57,896 nt of DNA, from the NCBI GenBank assembly GCA_021772135.1, contig JADYXQ010000139.1:1-57896 (forward strand), given 5' to 3'. Position 1 is the stretch's first letter; every line of letters starts with the position of its first letter. Below, in pieces: positions 1-9,820 of this stretch. The position numbers and the translations under genes were made by a program. Origin of the DNA: Candidatus Obscuribacter sp. (GTDB lineage Bacteria; Cyanobacteriota; Vampirovibrionia; Obscuribacterales; Obscuribacteraceae). The notes below the pieces were generated by a model. The model searched no databases. It worked only from the letters and a program-made list of their open reading frames with translations, and had not been told where the DNA came from.

Positions 1-191
1 CGATTCAGTTCAGCGCCAAAATAGCCTGGATAACTCTCCTCTTCTGCGCCATTCTCTTGCCAGCTAAAGGCGGTGGCACTACCGAGAGTGGCAGCCGTCA
101 CCGAAGGCACCACCGACAAAGCAACGCCAGTACAGAGGCCGAGCAGCCAGAGTTTGCGACCGATAGATAGATATAAATGTTTCTTGTTCAT
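1..191 (-). CDS. Secreted protein, N-terminal part only (cut by window edge)
   Basis: Reading from the ATG at 189-191 towards the window start gives 63 codons without a stop. The N-terminus looks like a Sec signal peptide: a basic start (MNKKHLYLSIGRK), a hydrophobic core (LWLLGLCTGVALSVV), then a small-residue cleavage region near VTAA. The mature part seen here is too short to identify. The gene follows the kinase-like gene on the same strand after 64 bases, so it may be the last gene of that operon. No strong Shine-Dalgarno is visible. An overlapping ATG in another frame lacks the signal-peptide pattern. Function unknown. Confidence 0.5.
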   Translation of the reverse strand, partial: MNKKHLYLSIGRKLWLLGLCTGVALSVVPSVTAATLGSATAFSWQENGAEEESYPGYFGAELN

Positions 192-255
192 AAAGACCCA
201 TAGAATTAACTGTGGGCAAGTTTATGGTCCAATTGGGAGGATATCGTGAAGACCG

Positions 256-2454
256 CTATTCGAGTTTGAACCAATCTGCCGGCGATTCATTGCCGAATTT
301 GGCCATGGTGGCGTGGGGGCCAAATTCGCGATTGATATTGAGACTCTTGCCAAAATGAGCTTGCAATTTATTAACCGCTGCCGTGGTCACACCACAACTG
401 CTCAAATCGACAAAGGTCAAATGCGACAAACCATAAAGATATGGCAGCGTCTTATCATTGCAGTCCGAAGCGCTAAAATCTAAATGCTGCAGATTCTTAA
501 AAGTTGCTAGTACGGCCGCACGCTCGTCCCCAAGAGGCGCATCGCAACCTGATGCGTACAAGTGGTCTAATTTGTCTGAACCTTCGATTGCGTTCAGCAC
601 CAAGTCCAGGCCTTTGTTGCCGCTATAGGAAAGATTGGTCAAATTTTTCAAGTATTTAAATTTGCAAAAACCAGCCCCGGTCACTTTGGTGAAATTTAGA
701 TTGATCACGTGTAGATTGGGCAATTGATTTAAATATTCAACGTCTTTATCGCTGAAAGAGGTTTGCTGTAGATTGACACGCTGTAGGCTTTTTAGCCGCA
801 CCAAATAAGGTAAAGCTTCGTGCAGAGCACCTTTTTCCATCCGCGACGGGCTGCTCACTGAAGTGAGATCGTCGGCAGCAAAAGAATTGAAAATTTGCGG
901 CCTTTCTATGACGTAGTCGCTGGGAAAATAATGCACCGGTTCGCCGGCCTTGATGATCACTTTACCCCGGGCGGGCTGATGTTTCTCAACTGAGTAGTTG
1001 TCGCTGATTTTACCCAAATCCATATCAGGAGGAAAATCAAATTCTATTCTGTCTTCGTAGCGTTTGGAAAATTTCGGCAAAAGCAATTCGGTTTTAACAG
1101 CGCTGCCTGCCACTATGGGCAGTGCGCTGGCACCCGGCATCGATTTTGTCGAGGTGCCGGCATGGCCCACCACTGCATTTGACCTGGAATTCTGCACTAC
1201 TGTGGCGGCGTAGAATATCGCTCCAGCACTAACTATAAAGAGCGCGGCAACAGTCGCCACTATTCTGCTTGCCGATTTTTTTGTTTTAAGACCTGGTTGA
1301 TTTACGATCAGATCCGAATCGTAATCATCGTAATCATCAAGATCATCTAAGTCATCTAAGTGATCTTGCTCTGAGCTTTCATGTTGATAACCTTCACGAT
1401 CACCATAGGCTTGAGTTCGAGGCACAGTCACGTCTTCGCCATGCAACACTTTTTGCAAATCTTCGGCTAGGTGCTCTAAAGTCTGGTAGCGATTAATTGG
1501 TTTTTTGGCCAGCAAATTTGCTAAAACATTTTCAATTGATTTGGGAAAATATTGATTAGCAACGCTGCTCAAAGTAGGACTATCATCAGCTTGATGCATA
1601 AGCATGGTCAAAAGTGGGCTGGCACCACGAAACGGAGGTTTTCCCGTGAGAGTTTCAAATAGCGTGCAGCCCACCGAATAAATATCAGAACGCGAATCTA
1701 AGCGCCCACCTTCGCACTGTTCGGGGCTCATATAAAAAGGGCTGCCGAAAACTTCACCGACAGTAGTAAGGTTTTGATTATTTGGATCGCTGGTGCTGGC
1801 CAGTTTAGCGATGCCGAAATCAACCAGTTTGACTCGCGCTCCTGAAACATCGGCTTCATTGAGAATGATGATGTTTCCCGGTTTGATGTACCTGTGAATG
1901 ATCCCTTTTTTGTGAGCAAAGCCAAGCCCGGCGCAAATCTGTAAAAAGATTTCAATTGCTTGCCTTAATGGCATGGGTCCACGGTCTTTAAGCAAGTCGG
2001 CCAGATTATTGCCGCTAAGTAAATCCATGACATAGTAAGGCAGCTTGCCCTGGTGAATGCCCAGATTGTGAATAGCGACAATGTTGGCGTGATTGATGCG
2101 GGCGATTGCTTGCGCTTCCACCTGCAGACGTCGCCAGGCCGTCTCAGTGACGGCGTCGCTGTTGATGGTTTTCATAGCGTAGATTTTTTGCAAAATGCGA
2201 TGGCGGGCGCTGTAGACGCAGCCCATGCCGCCGACACCAAGCAATTCGATAATTTCATAATTGTCGCCGACAATGTCGCCTGCCACCAACCTACCGTCAG
2301 ACAGAAATGGACGGCCCGCAGTCTGCCCCGCCGGGCTTCCGGTGGCGCGAGTGGTATCTTGATCGCCGTCGTCAGAAAAATTTGCTTTGATTGGTCTGAT
2401 TCCTGTTTTCTGTTTTCGGCTTTGGTTGTTTTTGCTCAGCCCGACTGCTTTCAT
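256..2454 (-). CDS. Ser/Thr protein kinase-like protein with TM and LRR domain; catalytic Asp replaced (probable pseudokinase)
   Basis: 732 residues. A Hanks-type kinase domain spans about 65-340: Gly-rich loop LGVGGMG (72-78), ATP lysine in YAMK (K95), DFG (212-214) and SPEQ in the activation segment. The catalytic loop reads HRYIKPGN at 187-194, so the usual HRD aspartate is Tyr189 (TAC at 1888-1890). Loss of this Asp predicts little or no phosphotransfer, although ATP binding may persist. An Asp-rich stretch (365-381) and one transmembrane helix (about 397-420) follow. About 555-715 form leucine-rich repeats, presumably outside the cytoplasm, so the protein has a receptor-like layout. It is the fifth gene of a closely spaced minus-strand series after nupC, cstA and two unknown genes. 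The family call is firm; inactivity is inferred. Confidence 0.9.
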   Translation of the reverse strand: MKAVGLSKNNQSRKQKTGIRPIKANFSDDGDQDTTRATGSPAGQTAGRPFLSDGRLVAGDIVGDNYEIIELLGVGGMGCVYSARHRILQKIYAMKTINSDAVTETAWRRLQVEAQAIARINHANIVAIHNLGIHQGKLPYYVMDLLSGNNLADLLKDRGPMPLRQAIEIFLQICAGLGFAHKKGIIHRYIKPGNIIILNEADVSGARVKLVDFGIAKLASTSDPNNQNLTTVGEVFGSPFYMSPEQCEGGRLDSRSDIYSVGCTLFETLTGKPPFRGASPLLTMLMHQADDSPTLSSVANQYFPKSIENVLANLLAKKPINRYQTLEHLAEDLQKVLHGEDVTVPRTQAYGDREGYQHESSEQDHLDDLDDLDDYDDYDSDLIVNQPGLKTKKSASRIVATVAALFIVSAGAIFYAATVVQNSRSNAVVGHAGTSTKSMPGASALPIVAGSAVKTELLLPKFSKRYEDRIEFDFPPDMDLGKISDNYSVEKHQPARGKVIIKAGEPVHYFPSDYVIERPQIFNSFAADDLTSVSSPSRMEKGALHEALPYLVRLKSLQRVNLQQTSFSDKDVEYLNQLPNLHVINLNFTKVTGAGFCKFKYLKNLTNLSYSGNKGLDLVLNAIEGSDKLDHLYASGCDAPLGDERAAVLATFKNLQHLDFSASDCNDKTLPYLYGLSHLTFVDLSSCGVTTAAVNKLQAHFGKSLNINREFGPHATMAKFGNESPADWFKLE

Positions 2455-2497
2455 TATTCCCAGACGGTTGGCCCTTAAGACCTATCTAAAAGCATAT

Positions 2498-3628
2498 TTA
2501 AATTTTGCCGATTTCATTTTTTAGAATCTGACAGTTAAAACGCGCCGAACTAAGTAGAATTTCCACCTGTGGCCATTGCTCAGCCTTAACAGCACGTTTC
2601 AAATTGCTCAATTGTACTTGTAATTGCTCTGTGGTTGAGGCGGGCGAGCGCGGGTCAGGATGATGCTTAACCAGTAAATCTGTCATTTCTACGAGGTTTT
2701 CGCGCAAAGATGGGTTATCTGACGTTGAAAGGTCCACCTGCCCCTGTTCCACAATGGAGCTATCTAAATCTTTCGTTGCGATTTCTTTGTATTTAAAAAG
2801 CGAAGTGGCCTCAATTTTTCCCAGGCGCAAGAATTTCTCCAGCTCTTCGTCGTTGCCTTCAAGATAAGCATTGAGAGCATCATGCAAGCTCTCTTCGAGC
2901 GACGAGAGGTGCAGCCGTGCATCTTTAATTTTATGCAGGGTGGAAATGGCCGAGAATATCCCCGCAGTTGATTGCCAGGCAAACTGATTTAAAACCCTGA
3001 TAGATTTATTCAAAGATTTTTTTGGATACAATTCATCGCCAGTCAATTGACCGTAAATAAATTGCGCCCAGACAAGCCCGCATTCTGTCGCTTTTCGGGC
3101 CTGGTTGTCGGCGTCACCACCTTCTTCTTCGCATTGGCCGTAAAATTCGATGGCGTCTTGTAGCAGCTGCACAACTTGCGACAATCTGTGGGTGAGCGCT
3201 TTATTCAAGGTGATAGTTTTATATTCGACGATGAGCTTAATTCGGCAAATGGCGTCGGTGAGCATAGAGATTAGTTCTTCGCTGCCGCCGCCATCGAACG
3301 CCGGCGCCGGTGCAGTCATTTGCCCCAGATCAATTTTGCCTGAATGAAGATGGTTGAGTGCCAGATCGAGATGCAACAAACCGCGCACGGCATGCTCACT
3401 GGAATCACCGTAATTATCGCTGCTCAAGGCCGATTTTGCTTTCTGATGCGCCCGTCTCGCTTTTTCTAAACGCAGCTCGTAGAGCTCGTTGTGGACGCTG
3501 GCATCGCTGGTGTCGATACTGCTGCATTCTGCTACGCTGAGAGACAGCTTCGATAAAAGTTGTTCAGCTATTTGCACAGAGGCTTTTTTTCGATTTTTAT
3601 TTTTGCCGTCATAATCAAAAAGATCCAC
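2498..3628 (-). CDS. Helical protein of unknown function
   Basis: 376 residues, not recognised. The sequence is rich in Ala, Leu, Glu and Lys with long predicted helices and no signal peptide or membrane segment, so it is probably cytoplasmic. The start is GTG at 3626-3628. Its ribosome-binding sequence (GAGGAAAG) lies inside the last codons of the upstream 143-residue gene only 4 bases away, which suggests translational coupling. The kinase-like gene follows 43 bases downstream. The two small helical proteins and the kinase-like receptor may work together, but only their adjacency supports this. Confidence 0.75.
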   Translation of the reverse strand: MDLFDYDGKNKNRKKASVQIAEQLLSKLSLSVAECSSIDTSDASVHNELYELRLEKARRAHQKAKSALSSDNYGDSSEHAVRGLLHLDLALNHLHSGKIDLGQMTAPAPAFDGGGSEELISMLTDAICRIKLIVEYKTITLNKALTHRLSQVVQLLQDAIEFYGQCEEEGGDADNQARKATECGLVWAQFIYGQLTGDELYPKKSLNKSIRVLNQFAWQSTAGIFSAISTLHKIKDARLHLSSLEESLHDALNAYLEGNDEELEKFLRLGKIEATSLFKYKEIATKDLDSSIVEQGQVDLSTSDNPSLRENLVEMTDLLVKHHPDPRSPASTTEQLQVQLSNLKRAVKAEQWPQVEILLSSARFNCQILKNEIGKI

Positions 3629-3632
3629 TTTG

Positions 3633-4064
3633 TTAGCTTTCCTCCGCAGCTTCGGAGGCGTTACCCTGTGCTTCGGCCAGAGCTTGATAGCTATCCAGGC
3701 GCTTATGCAAACGGTTTAAGATTTCATTCAATCTTTTTTTTGTTTGCTCAGGAGATTGAATCAATTCGAGAAACTGATCTTGGCCAAGCAGGTGTTCAGT
3801 GGCTTCAGCCACTAGAATGTCCTGGGCAAATTTAGCGTAGAACCAGGCGACGTTTAGCAGTCTTTCTGCCTGCCAGACCTCTTCTTTAGCTAATTCTTTG
3901 ACTGATTGAGAAAGGGCCGAATTAGCGTTGGTAACAGATCTTTCCACCACTTCGCTGGCGTGATAATCAGCTTGCTTGTGCGCCGTTTGCACCAGAAAAA
4001 CAAACTGTTCGAGCACAGCTGTTTTTTGTATGAGTTGCTTTATTTCTTTACTTTGTTTGCTCAT
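3633..4064 (-). CDS. Small helical protein of unknown function
   Basis: 143 residues, almost entirely predicted alpha helix with charged and amphipathic segments, no cysteines, no signal peptide and no membrane helix. I do not recognise a family. It sits 10 bases after cstA and 4 bases before the 376-residue helical protein, all on the minus strand, so it is very likely co-transcribed with them. The tail is acidic (EAAEES). The tight coupling suggests that the two helical proteins may form a complex; this is an inference from spacing only. Confidence 0.7.
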   Translation of the reverse strand: MSKQSKEIKQLIQKTAVLEQFVFLVQTAHKQADYHASEVVERSVTNANSALSQSVKELAKEEVWQAERLLNVAWFYAKFAQDILVAEATEHLLGQDQFLELIQSPEQTKKRLNEILNRLHKRLDSYQALAEAQGNASEAAEES

Positions 4065-4074
4065 CGTTAAGGTT

Positions 4075-6207
4075 TCAGCAGCAGCGCATCGGTGGGTTGT
4101 TCAGATCTGACTGAGAAACAATATTGGCTAGAGATTCGGCACTGGTTTCGCCTGCATTGCTGCGGGTTTCCAGAAGTTCTCTGTCTGGCTTAATCCAGCT
4201 TCTGACCGACTCAAAAAGAATAATTAAAACTAGCACGATGAATAGGCCACCAAGGGCGGCATCAAGATAATCGTTGAAGATAAGCACACTGGTGGTGGCA
4301 GATTCTTGAGCACTCAGGCCAGCTTTGATTTTGTTTTCGAGCATGTGTGCGTGGGCGAGAAATCCTAATTTGGCATCGGCTGAAAATATTTTCAAATAGC
4401 CCGCGGTTAGCGTCACTGTGAGCAAAAATGACAGCGGCAATAATGTCACCCAGGCATATTGACGTTTGCCCATTGAAATAATGCAGGAAGTGGCCACGCA
4501 TAGTGCCACCACAGACAGTAGCTGATTGCTGATGCCGAATAAGGGCCAGAGGCTATTAATACCACCAAGCGGATCAATTACTCCTTGATAGAGAAAATAG
4601 CCCCAACCGCCTACAACCAGAGCCGAGCTCAGTACTACCGCAGGATACCAGTCGGTGCGGCCAAACGGTTTATAAAGCAAACCAAGAAAATCTTGCAGCA
4701 GAAAACGTCCAACCCTTGTGCCGGCGTCCAGGCAAGTCAAAATAAAGAGTGCTTCGAACATGATGGCAAAGTGATACCAGAATGAAATCGTCAATTCCGA
4801 CAAGCCTTTAAAGGGTAGTGAACCAAGCACCCGGGCAAATATATGAGCCATACCTACTGCTAGAGTCGGCCCGCCGCCTGTGCGGCCCCAAAGATTTTCT
4901 TCACCCATGTCATGAGCCAGTGTCTGCATCTGCCCGTCGCTGACCGGATAACCCCAAGAACTGATTGTGGCCGCCGCCTGCACATGATTTTCTCCCACCA
5001 CTCCTTTGGGTGAATTGATGGCGAAGTAAGTGCCCGGTGCGATGACGCAAGCAGAAATAATAGCCATAATGGCCACGGCCGCTTCACAGAGCATGCTGGC
5101 ATAGCCAATCGGGCGAGCATGGGTCTCTTTAGCAATCATTTTAGGAGTGGTGCCTGAAGCCACCAGAGAGTGAAATCCTGAGATAGCTCCACAAGCAATG
5201 GTAATGAAACAAAAAGGAAAAATATTGCCGTTGAAGAGCGGCCCCTGGCCGTTCACAAATATGGTCAGGGCAGGCATTTCTAAATCTGGTCGCAATAACA
5301 AAATTCCGAAAGCCAATAAACTGATGATGCCTACTTTCAAGAAAGCCGACAGATAATCACGGGGGGCAAGCAATATCCACACCGGTAAGACCGATGCGAT
5401 AAAACCATAGACCATCACTGAAATAGCCAGCTGAGTACCGCTCAGGGTAAAGAATGCCCCCCATGTCGGATCTTGCGCTACCCATTTGCCTGCCACCACT
5501 GCCAGTATCGTCAGAATTACACCGATAGTGGAGCCTTCCATGATTTTTTCCGGTCTGAGAATCTTCATGTAGAGGCCCACGGCCATGGCAATAGGCACCG
5601 TGGCAAGCAGGGTGAAGGCGCCCCAGGGGCTGGCTTTGAGCGCGTTGACGATTACCAGTGCCAGCACCGCCATCAAGATCATCATAATTAGCAAAATCGC
5701 AATTAGGGCAACAAAACCGGCCAGAGGGCTGATTTCGTCTCTGGCCATCTGACCGAGCGATTTACCGCCCCGACGCATGGAGGCGCAGAGAATAACAAAA
5801 TCTTGCACCGCCCCTGCTACCACCACCCCGACAATAATCCAGAGGGTGCCTGGTAGAAAACCAAATTGCGAAGCGAGAATCGGCCCCACAAGTGGCCCTG
5901 CTCCGGCGATGGCGGCAAAGTGGTGGCCGAAGAGCACCCATTTGTGCGTGGGCACATAGTCTTTGCCGTCGTCGACAATCACGGCTGGTGTGGTATGACA
6001 ATCTTGCAGAGCGAAAACTTTTTCTGCCAAAAATTTGCTGTAAAAACGATAAGCTACTGCAAACGTGCATGAACTGGCGAGAATGAGCCAGACCGCGTTT
6101 ACTTTTTCGCCTCTGGCACACGCCATGGTATAGAGCGAATATAGTGCCACCAGCGCAATAGGCACCCAGATTGCCGCTGCTTTTAAGCCACTTTTGCTTT
6201 CAGTCAT
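4075..6207 (-). CDS. cstA: Carbon starvation protein CstA family transporter
   Basis: 710 residues from the chosen ATG (6205-6207). The open frame continues 27 codons upstream, but that part overlaps the end of nupC and is not hydrophobic. A purine-rich AAGGAA lies upstream of the chosen start. The protein has many transmembrane helices and the CstA signature [18 protein letters not shown], plus conserved [15 protein letters not shown] and DAGTR motifs. Length matches E. coli CstA (about 700). CstA proteins import peptides or pyruvate across the inner membrane when carbon is scarce. The gene lies 26 bases after nupC, making a nutrient-uptake pair at the head of the operon. Substrate cannot be told from sequence. 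Confidence 0.93.
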   Translation of the reverse strand: MTESKSGLKAAAIWVPIALVALYSLYTMACARGEKVNAVWLILASSCTFAVAYRFYSKFLAEKVFALQDCHTTPAVIVDDGKDYVPTHKWVLFGHHFAAIAGAGPLVGPILASQFGFLPGTLWIIVGVVVAGAVQDFVILCASMRRGGKSLGQMARDEISPLAGFVALIAILLIMMILMAVLALVIVNALKASPWGAFTLLATVPIAMAVGLYMKILRPEKIMEGSTIGVILTILAVVAGKWVAQDPTWGAFFTLSGTQLAISVMVYGFIASVLPVWILLAPRDYLSAFLKVGIISLLAFGILLLRPDLEMPALTIFVNGQGPLFNGNIFPFCFITIACGAISGFHSLVASGTTPKMIAKETHARPIGYASMLCEAAVAIMAIISACVIAPGTYFAINSPKGVVGENHVQAAATISSWGYPVSDGQMQTLAHDMGEENLWGRTGGGPTLAVGMAHIFARVLGSLPFKGLSELTISFWYHFAIMFEALFILTCLDAGTRVGRFLLQDFLGLLYKPFGRTDWYPAVVLSSALVVGGWGYFLYQGVIDPLGGINSLWPLFGISNQLLSVVALCVATSCIISMGKRQYAWVTLLPLSFLLTVTLTAGYLKIFSADAKLGFLAHAHMLENKIKAGLSAQESATTSVLIFNDYLDAALGGLFIVLVLIILFESVRSWIKPDRELLETRSNAGETSAESLANIVSQSDLNNPPMRCC

Positions 6208-6233
6208 TTGCTCTGTGTTTCCTTTTTCATTGA

Positions 6234-7526
6234 CTAGGTCAAAAGACCGGCCAGTGTTGCCGACAAATAAGATGCCAGTGTGCCGCAAATCAGTGCTTTG
6301 ACGCCCAGTCGCGCCAGATCTTCGCGGCGGCCAGGAGCGATTTCACCGATGCCGCCGATTTGAATAGCAATAGAGGAGAAATTAGCAAAGCCACAAAGGG
6401 CAAATGTAGCAATGGTTTCGGCTTGTGCCGTCAGTGTGTTGGTCGGGCTCTTCAACATGTTGGAAAGGTCGGTGTAAGCGACAAATTCGTTGATTACGAG
6501 CTTTTCACCCATAAGGCGGCCCACTGTATGTGCGTCTTGCCAGGGCACGCCGAGAACGAAAGCGACAGGCGCAAATAGAGCGCCAAAAATGCCTTTTAGT
6601 TCCAGGTGAGCTAAATCAAGGCCGACACCGTCAAGACGCATTCCCCAGATGTAGAGCCAATTTCCAGCCCAGCCAATCACGGCATCGCAGAGGGCAATCA
6701 AAGCAATAAAAGCTATGAGCATACCAACGACATTAAGACCAATGCGCAAGCCTTCGGAGGCACCATGGGCGGCGGCATCAATAATATTGGCCTGAGTACG
6801 TTTTACTTCTACTTTCACTTCGCCCTGAGTGTCTGAAACTTCAGTTTCCGGCCAGACAATTTTTGCAATTACTAGAGCTCCGGGTGCAGCCATGATGCTG
6901 GCTGTGAGCAGATAAGAGGCTTTGATGCCGAGGCCGATATAAACTGCCAGCACACCGCCGGCCACGCAAGCCATAGATCCTGCCATCGATGCTAAAAGTT
7001 CCGACATGGTCATGGTAGGTACGTAAGGCTTGATTAAAAGCTGTGCTTCCACCTGGCCGACAAAAACCGATCCGGCATTTGATAGCGCTTCGGCACCGCT
7101 GGCTCCCATTGTCACTGAAACGATTTTGGCCACGATCTGGACAAATTTTTGCATGATGCCGAGGAAATAAGAGATGCTCACCAGGCTGGAGACAAAAATA
7201 ATTGTGGGCACCACGCGAAAAGCAAAAATATAGTCGGCACCTGGGCCAAACACTGCCACTAATTTTTCAGGATTTTGCACAAGGGGGCCAAAAACGAAGC
7301 CGGCTCCTTTATCGGAAAAATGTAAAAGCTGGGTGATGCCGTCTCCCAGGTTGCGAAAGAGCATCTGACCAAATTCGATTTTGAGCACGAAAATAGCCAA
7401 TAACAGTTGCAGAACAAGACCCGAAATCACCAGGCGGTAATTTATTTTTTTGCGGTTGTTCGACATCAGGTAAGCGGTGCCCAGTATGAGCACAAAGCCA
7501 ACCAATCCCATTAATTTGGGGGGCAT
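6234..7526 (-). CDS. nupC: Concentrative nucleoside transporter (NupC/CNT family)
   Basis: 430 residues and highly hydrophobic, as expected for a cation-coupled nucleoside symporter of the inner membrane. The central CNT signature is present ([18 protein letters not shown], then EAQLLIKPY), as is the C-terminal [16 protein letters not shown] block that shapes the nucleoside site. Length fits the bacterial CNT family (about 400-425). The start is ATG at 7524-7526 with AGAGG four bases upstream. It is the first gene of the minus-strand series ending at the window's left edge. Whether purines, pyrimidines or both are carried is not visible. Confidence 0.93.
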   Translation of the reverse strand: MPPKLMGLVGFVLILGTAYLMSNNRKKINYRLVISGLVLQLLLAIFVLKIEFGQMLFRNLGDGITQLLHFSDKGAGFVFGPLVQNPEKLVAVFGPGADYIFAFRVVPTIIFVSSLVSISYFLGIMQKFVQIVAKIVSVTMGASGAEALSNAGSVFVGQVEAQLLIKPYVPTMTMSELLASMAGSMACVAGGVLAVYIGLGIKASYLLTASIMAAPGALVIAKIVWPETEVSDTQGEVKVEVKRTQANIIDAAAHGASEGLRIGLNVVGMLIAFIALIALCDAVIGWAGNWLYIWGMRLDGVGLDLAHLELKGIFGALFAPVAFVLGVPWQDAHTVGRLMGEKLVINEFVAYTDLSNMLKSPTNTLTAQAETIATFALCGFANFSSIAIQIGGIGEIAPGRREDLARLGVKALICGTLASYLSATLAGLLT

Positions 7527-7628
7527 GCAGCCTCTATAGTTGCAGAGCTAATTAACCCGGCCACTATAACCCGGCGGCCCCTGCTTGTGTCCCGGCCCTA
7601 GCCCTGCTTATTTAGCTTTAAGGAAGCT

Positions 7629-8501
7629 TCAGGCGCGCAGTAAAGGTTTTGGTGTTACCGGTTGGCCAATAATGTCGCCGGTAGTTTTGTTGTACTGCTC
7701 TTGTGCTTTTTGCTTGAGCATGAAGGCCTCGCTGCTCTTGCCACTCATCTCCAGCACCTGGGCCATTACATAACGGCTCGCTGCTTGTTCGGTGGCGGCT
7801 TTGAGCATTGGTTCCTGGGCTGTGAGCACGGCTTCGTTGGCCTTTTTCATATTTGTTTCGGCAGCTTTGGCAGTGTCGAAACTTTTGAGCACGTCGGGAT
7901 ATTCGCCCACCGATTTGCGCAATTCCGCCCTCAAACCGGGGCTCAAGTCGTCTTTTCGCATCAGATTAATCATCCCGGCTATGCCTTCCCGCTTCTCTTC
8001 AGGCACTTCTTTGAGGTTTTCGTTTAGACCCTGCACCGTACTCATAAACATTGATGCCTTAAAACCGGCATCTCGGCGGGCCATGCTGAGATTGCCCCAT
8101 TGGGAGGCGACAGTGTCGACATAATCTTGATCTGACTGCTTCACCGCTGCTTCAAATTTGGGCAGGAAGCCGACCGCAGCTTGCTTGGGATCTGCTTCTT
8201 TAACCAGTTTTTGGGCGGCATCGCGGGCAAGATTTAGGCCCGGCCCAAGTTTGTCGGCGGGCAGGCTAATTAGATATTTAAGGATGTCCTTGTCTTGCTT
8301 CTTATCGCTCGGGGCGGCAGCTTGATCGCCCTGCTCCGTTTTGTCGGCGGCGTCAACAAGAACCAGGTTGTTCAAAGGCAAGTCTTTGCCGCTTACTTTT
8401 AAATCGAGAGTCTTAAATTTGACCATCTCGTCTTGCAGTGCAGTGCCCACAGGCTCAGACGGCGTGGGAATGAAATTTTCCAGCTGTTGTTGACCGTCCA
8501 T
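7629..8501 (-). CDS. Hypothetical helical protein
   Basis: 290 residues, not recognised. A low-complexity N-terminal part (about 1-75) is followed by an Ala/Lys/Glu-rich, mainly helical body. No signal peptide, membrane helix, cysteine pair or catalytic motif is seen. An AAGGAG ribosome-binding site eight bases before the ATG supports the start. The gene stands alone: 102 bases separate it from nupC downstream and 76 from the Rieske oxygenase upstream. Function unknown. Confidence 0.75.
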   Translation of the reverse strand: MDGQQQLENFIPTPSEPVGTALQDEMVKFKTLDLKVSGKDLPLNNLVLVDAADKTEQGDQAAAPSDKKQDKDILKYLISLPADKLGPGLNLARDAAQKLVKEADPKQAAVGFLPKFEAAVKQSDQDYVDTVASQWGNLSMARRDAGFKASMFMSTVQGLNENLKEVPEEKREGIAGMINLMRKDDLSPGLRAELRKSVGEYPDVLKSFDTAKAAETNMKKANEAVLTAQEPMLKAATEQAASRYVMAQVLEMSGKSSEAFMLKQKAQEQYNKTTGDIIGQPVTPKPLLRA

Positions 8502-8577
8502 AATTTGCGCTCCTTAGCTTTGCCACAGTGTGGGGCTAACGAACTACAGGCACAACACGGTAATTCCCATGGGAAGA

Positions 8578-9756
8578 TTAAGTGCGCCAGCGCAAGATTT
8601 TTTCTTTAATCGGATTGACGAACTGGCGACCCTGAACGTAAGCATCATTCCATTCTTTTTTGCACATGAAATACCAGTGCCCGGGAGTGCCTGCATCTTT
8701 AATGGTCATGATCAAGCGCGGATTGTATTTGTTGATCACTTGCTCTTGCAGCAGTGCCAGAGTTTGATCTTGCATCAAAAATGTCTTGACGAAATAGCCC
8801 ACAATTGGCGCCACCAGCCAGGTTATGCCTGGGACAGTCCAGTAGGTGGTGTGATTGAGTTCGGTATGTTTGTCATCAATGGGAGTGAGGGTGGTGATAC
8901 CAGATATGATGGTGCGATCAAAAAGTGTGATGTACTCGCGACGGCAACCTGGTAAGCGGAAGCTGATTTCGGTTTCCAGATACTGACCGATTAGTTTAAA
9001 AACGATTGAATGCTTGGAAGGCTGGTGCTTCACCATTGTCCAGCCGGTGCCGGACGGCACATATTTTTTGCTTTTTTCTTTCAGTGCCTTTTTTGAACGC
9101 CACCACCATGAAGTGTGCACGTAAGGTACATGGGCAGTGTCGATGAGGGCTGCCACAGCATAATCGATGTGGGTGGGCAGTAGAAGCGTAGTAGTGGTTT
9201 GGCCTAATTTAAAGCCGTCAAGACCAGGTGCGTGAGGCACTTCGGGCAATTCGGCCTGCTCTGAGTCGCCAATATAAACCCAGACACTGCCCATCACTTC
9301 GCGACACTGATAAGAGCGGGTTTTAATACCGCACAAATTCATTTTCTGGTCTGAGCATAAAGACGGTACGGCAGTGCAAACACCGCTGGTATCAAAACGC
9401 CAGCCGTGAAAGGCACACTCGACTTCTTTGCCGTCAAAATGCCCGGCAGAAAGCGGCACAGCCTGGTGCGGACAGATGTCGCGCATGGCAAAAACGTTGC
9501 CCTGCCTATCTCTACCCACCAGCACCGGTTGATCAAGAATTTGTTTTCCGACAGTCTGGCCGCGTTTGAGCTTGTGGCCGGCCACAGCGAAATACCACAT
9601 GTTTTTGGTATAGGTCTTACCGTAAGGCGAGACATAATTTTCTTTGTCTTCTGAATCTTGCAGCGCAGCTTCTTGAGCCTCGTCGCTTTCGCTAGTGGTG
9701 AAGTCTGCTGTTAATTCCAGTTCGATATGTTCGTCAGATTTTGTGGCGCTGCTCAT
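8578..9756 (-). CDS. Rieske 2Fe-2S non-haem iron oxygenase, PAO / ring-hydroxylase alpha-subunit type
   Basis: 392 residues. The Rieske cluster site is complete: CPH at the first half (DICPHQAVPLSAGHF) and CAFH at the second (VECAFHGWRFD), supplying two Cys and two His. The C-terminal domain carries the mononuclear iron motif (DTAHVPYVHTSWWWRS), with His-x4-His after a bridging Asp. This layout matches pheophorbide a oxygenase-like and other Rieske monooxygenases that need a separate reductase; none is encoded nearby. No C-terminal TM anchor is obvious, although residues around WLVAPIVGYFV are hydrophobic. Photosynthetic relatives use such enzymes in chlorophyll breakdown, but nothing here points to chlorophyll, so the substrate is open (sterol, aromatic or porphyrin-like). 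Confidence 0.88.
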   Translation of the reverse strand: MSSATKSDEHIELELTADFTTSESDEAQEAALQDSEDKENYVSPYGKTYTKNMWYFAVAGHKLKRGQTVGKQILDQPVLVGRDRQGNVFAMRDICPHQAVPLSAGHFDGKEVECAFHGWRFDTSGVCTAVPSLCSDQKMNLCGIKTRSYQCREVMGSVWVYIGDSEQAELPEVPHAPGLDGFKLGQTTTTLLLPTHIDYAVAALIDTAHVPYVHTSWWWRSKKALKEKSKKYVPSGTGWTMVKHQPSKHSIVFKLIGQYLETEISFRLPGCRREYITLFDRTIISGITTLTPIDDKHTELNHTTYWTVPGITWLVAPIVGYFVKTFLMQDQTLALLQEQVINKYNPRLIMTIKDAGTPGHWYFMCKKEWNDAYVQGRQFVNPIKEKILRWRT

Positions 9757-9820
9757 AATGCTATTAAGCTTACAACGGAAGGCCAGATGGAGATCTCAAG
9801 TATTGCTAATAAAACGTCAG

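Noticed and set aside
2053..2478. Plus-strand open frame of 141 codons
   Set aside because: It lies entirely antisense to the kinase domain coding region and shows no family features.
6208..6288. Longer N-terminus for CstA
   Set aside because: The extra 27 residues overlap the end of nupC and are not hydrophobic. The internal ATG at 6207 gives the usual CstA length and N-terminus.
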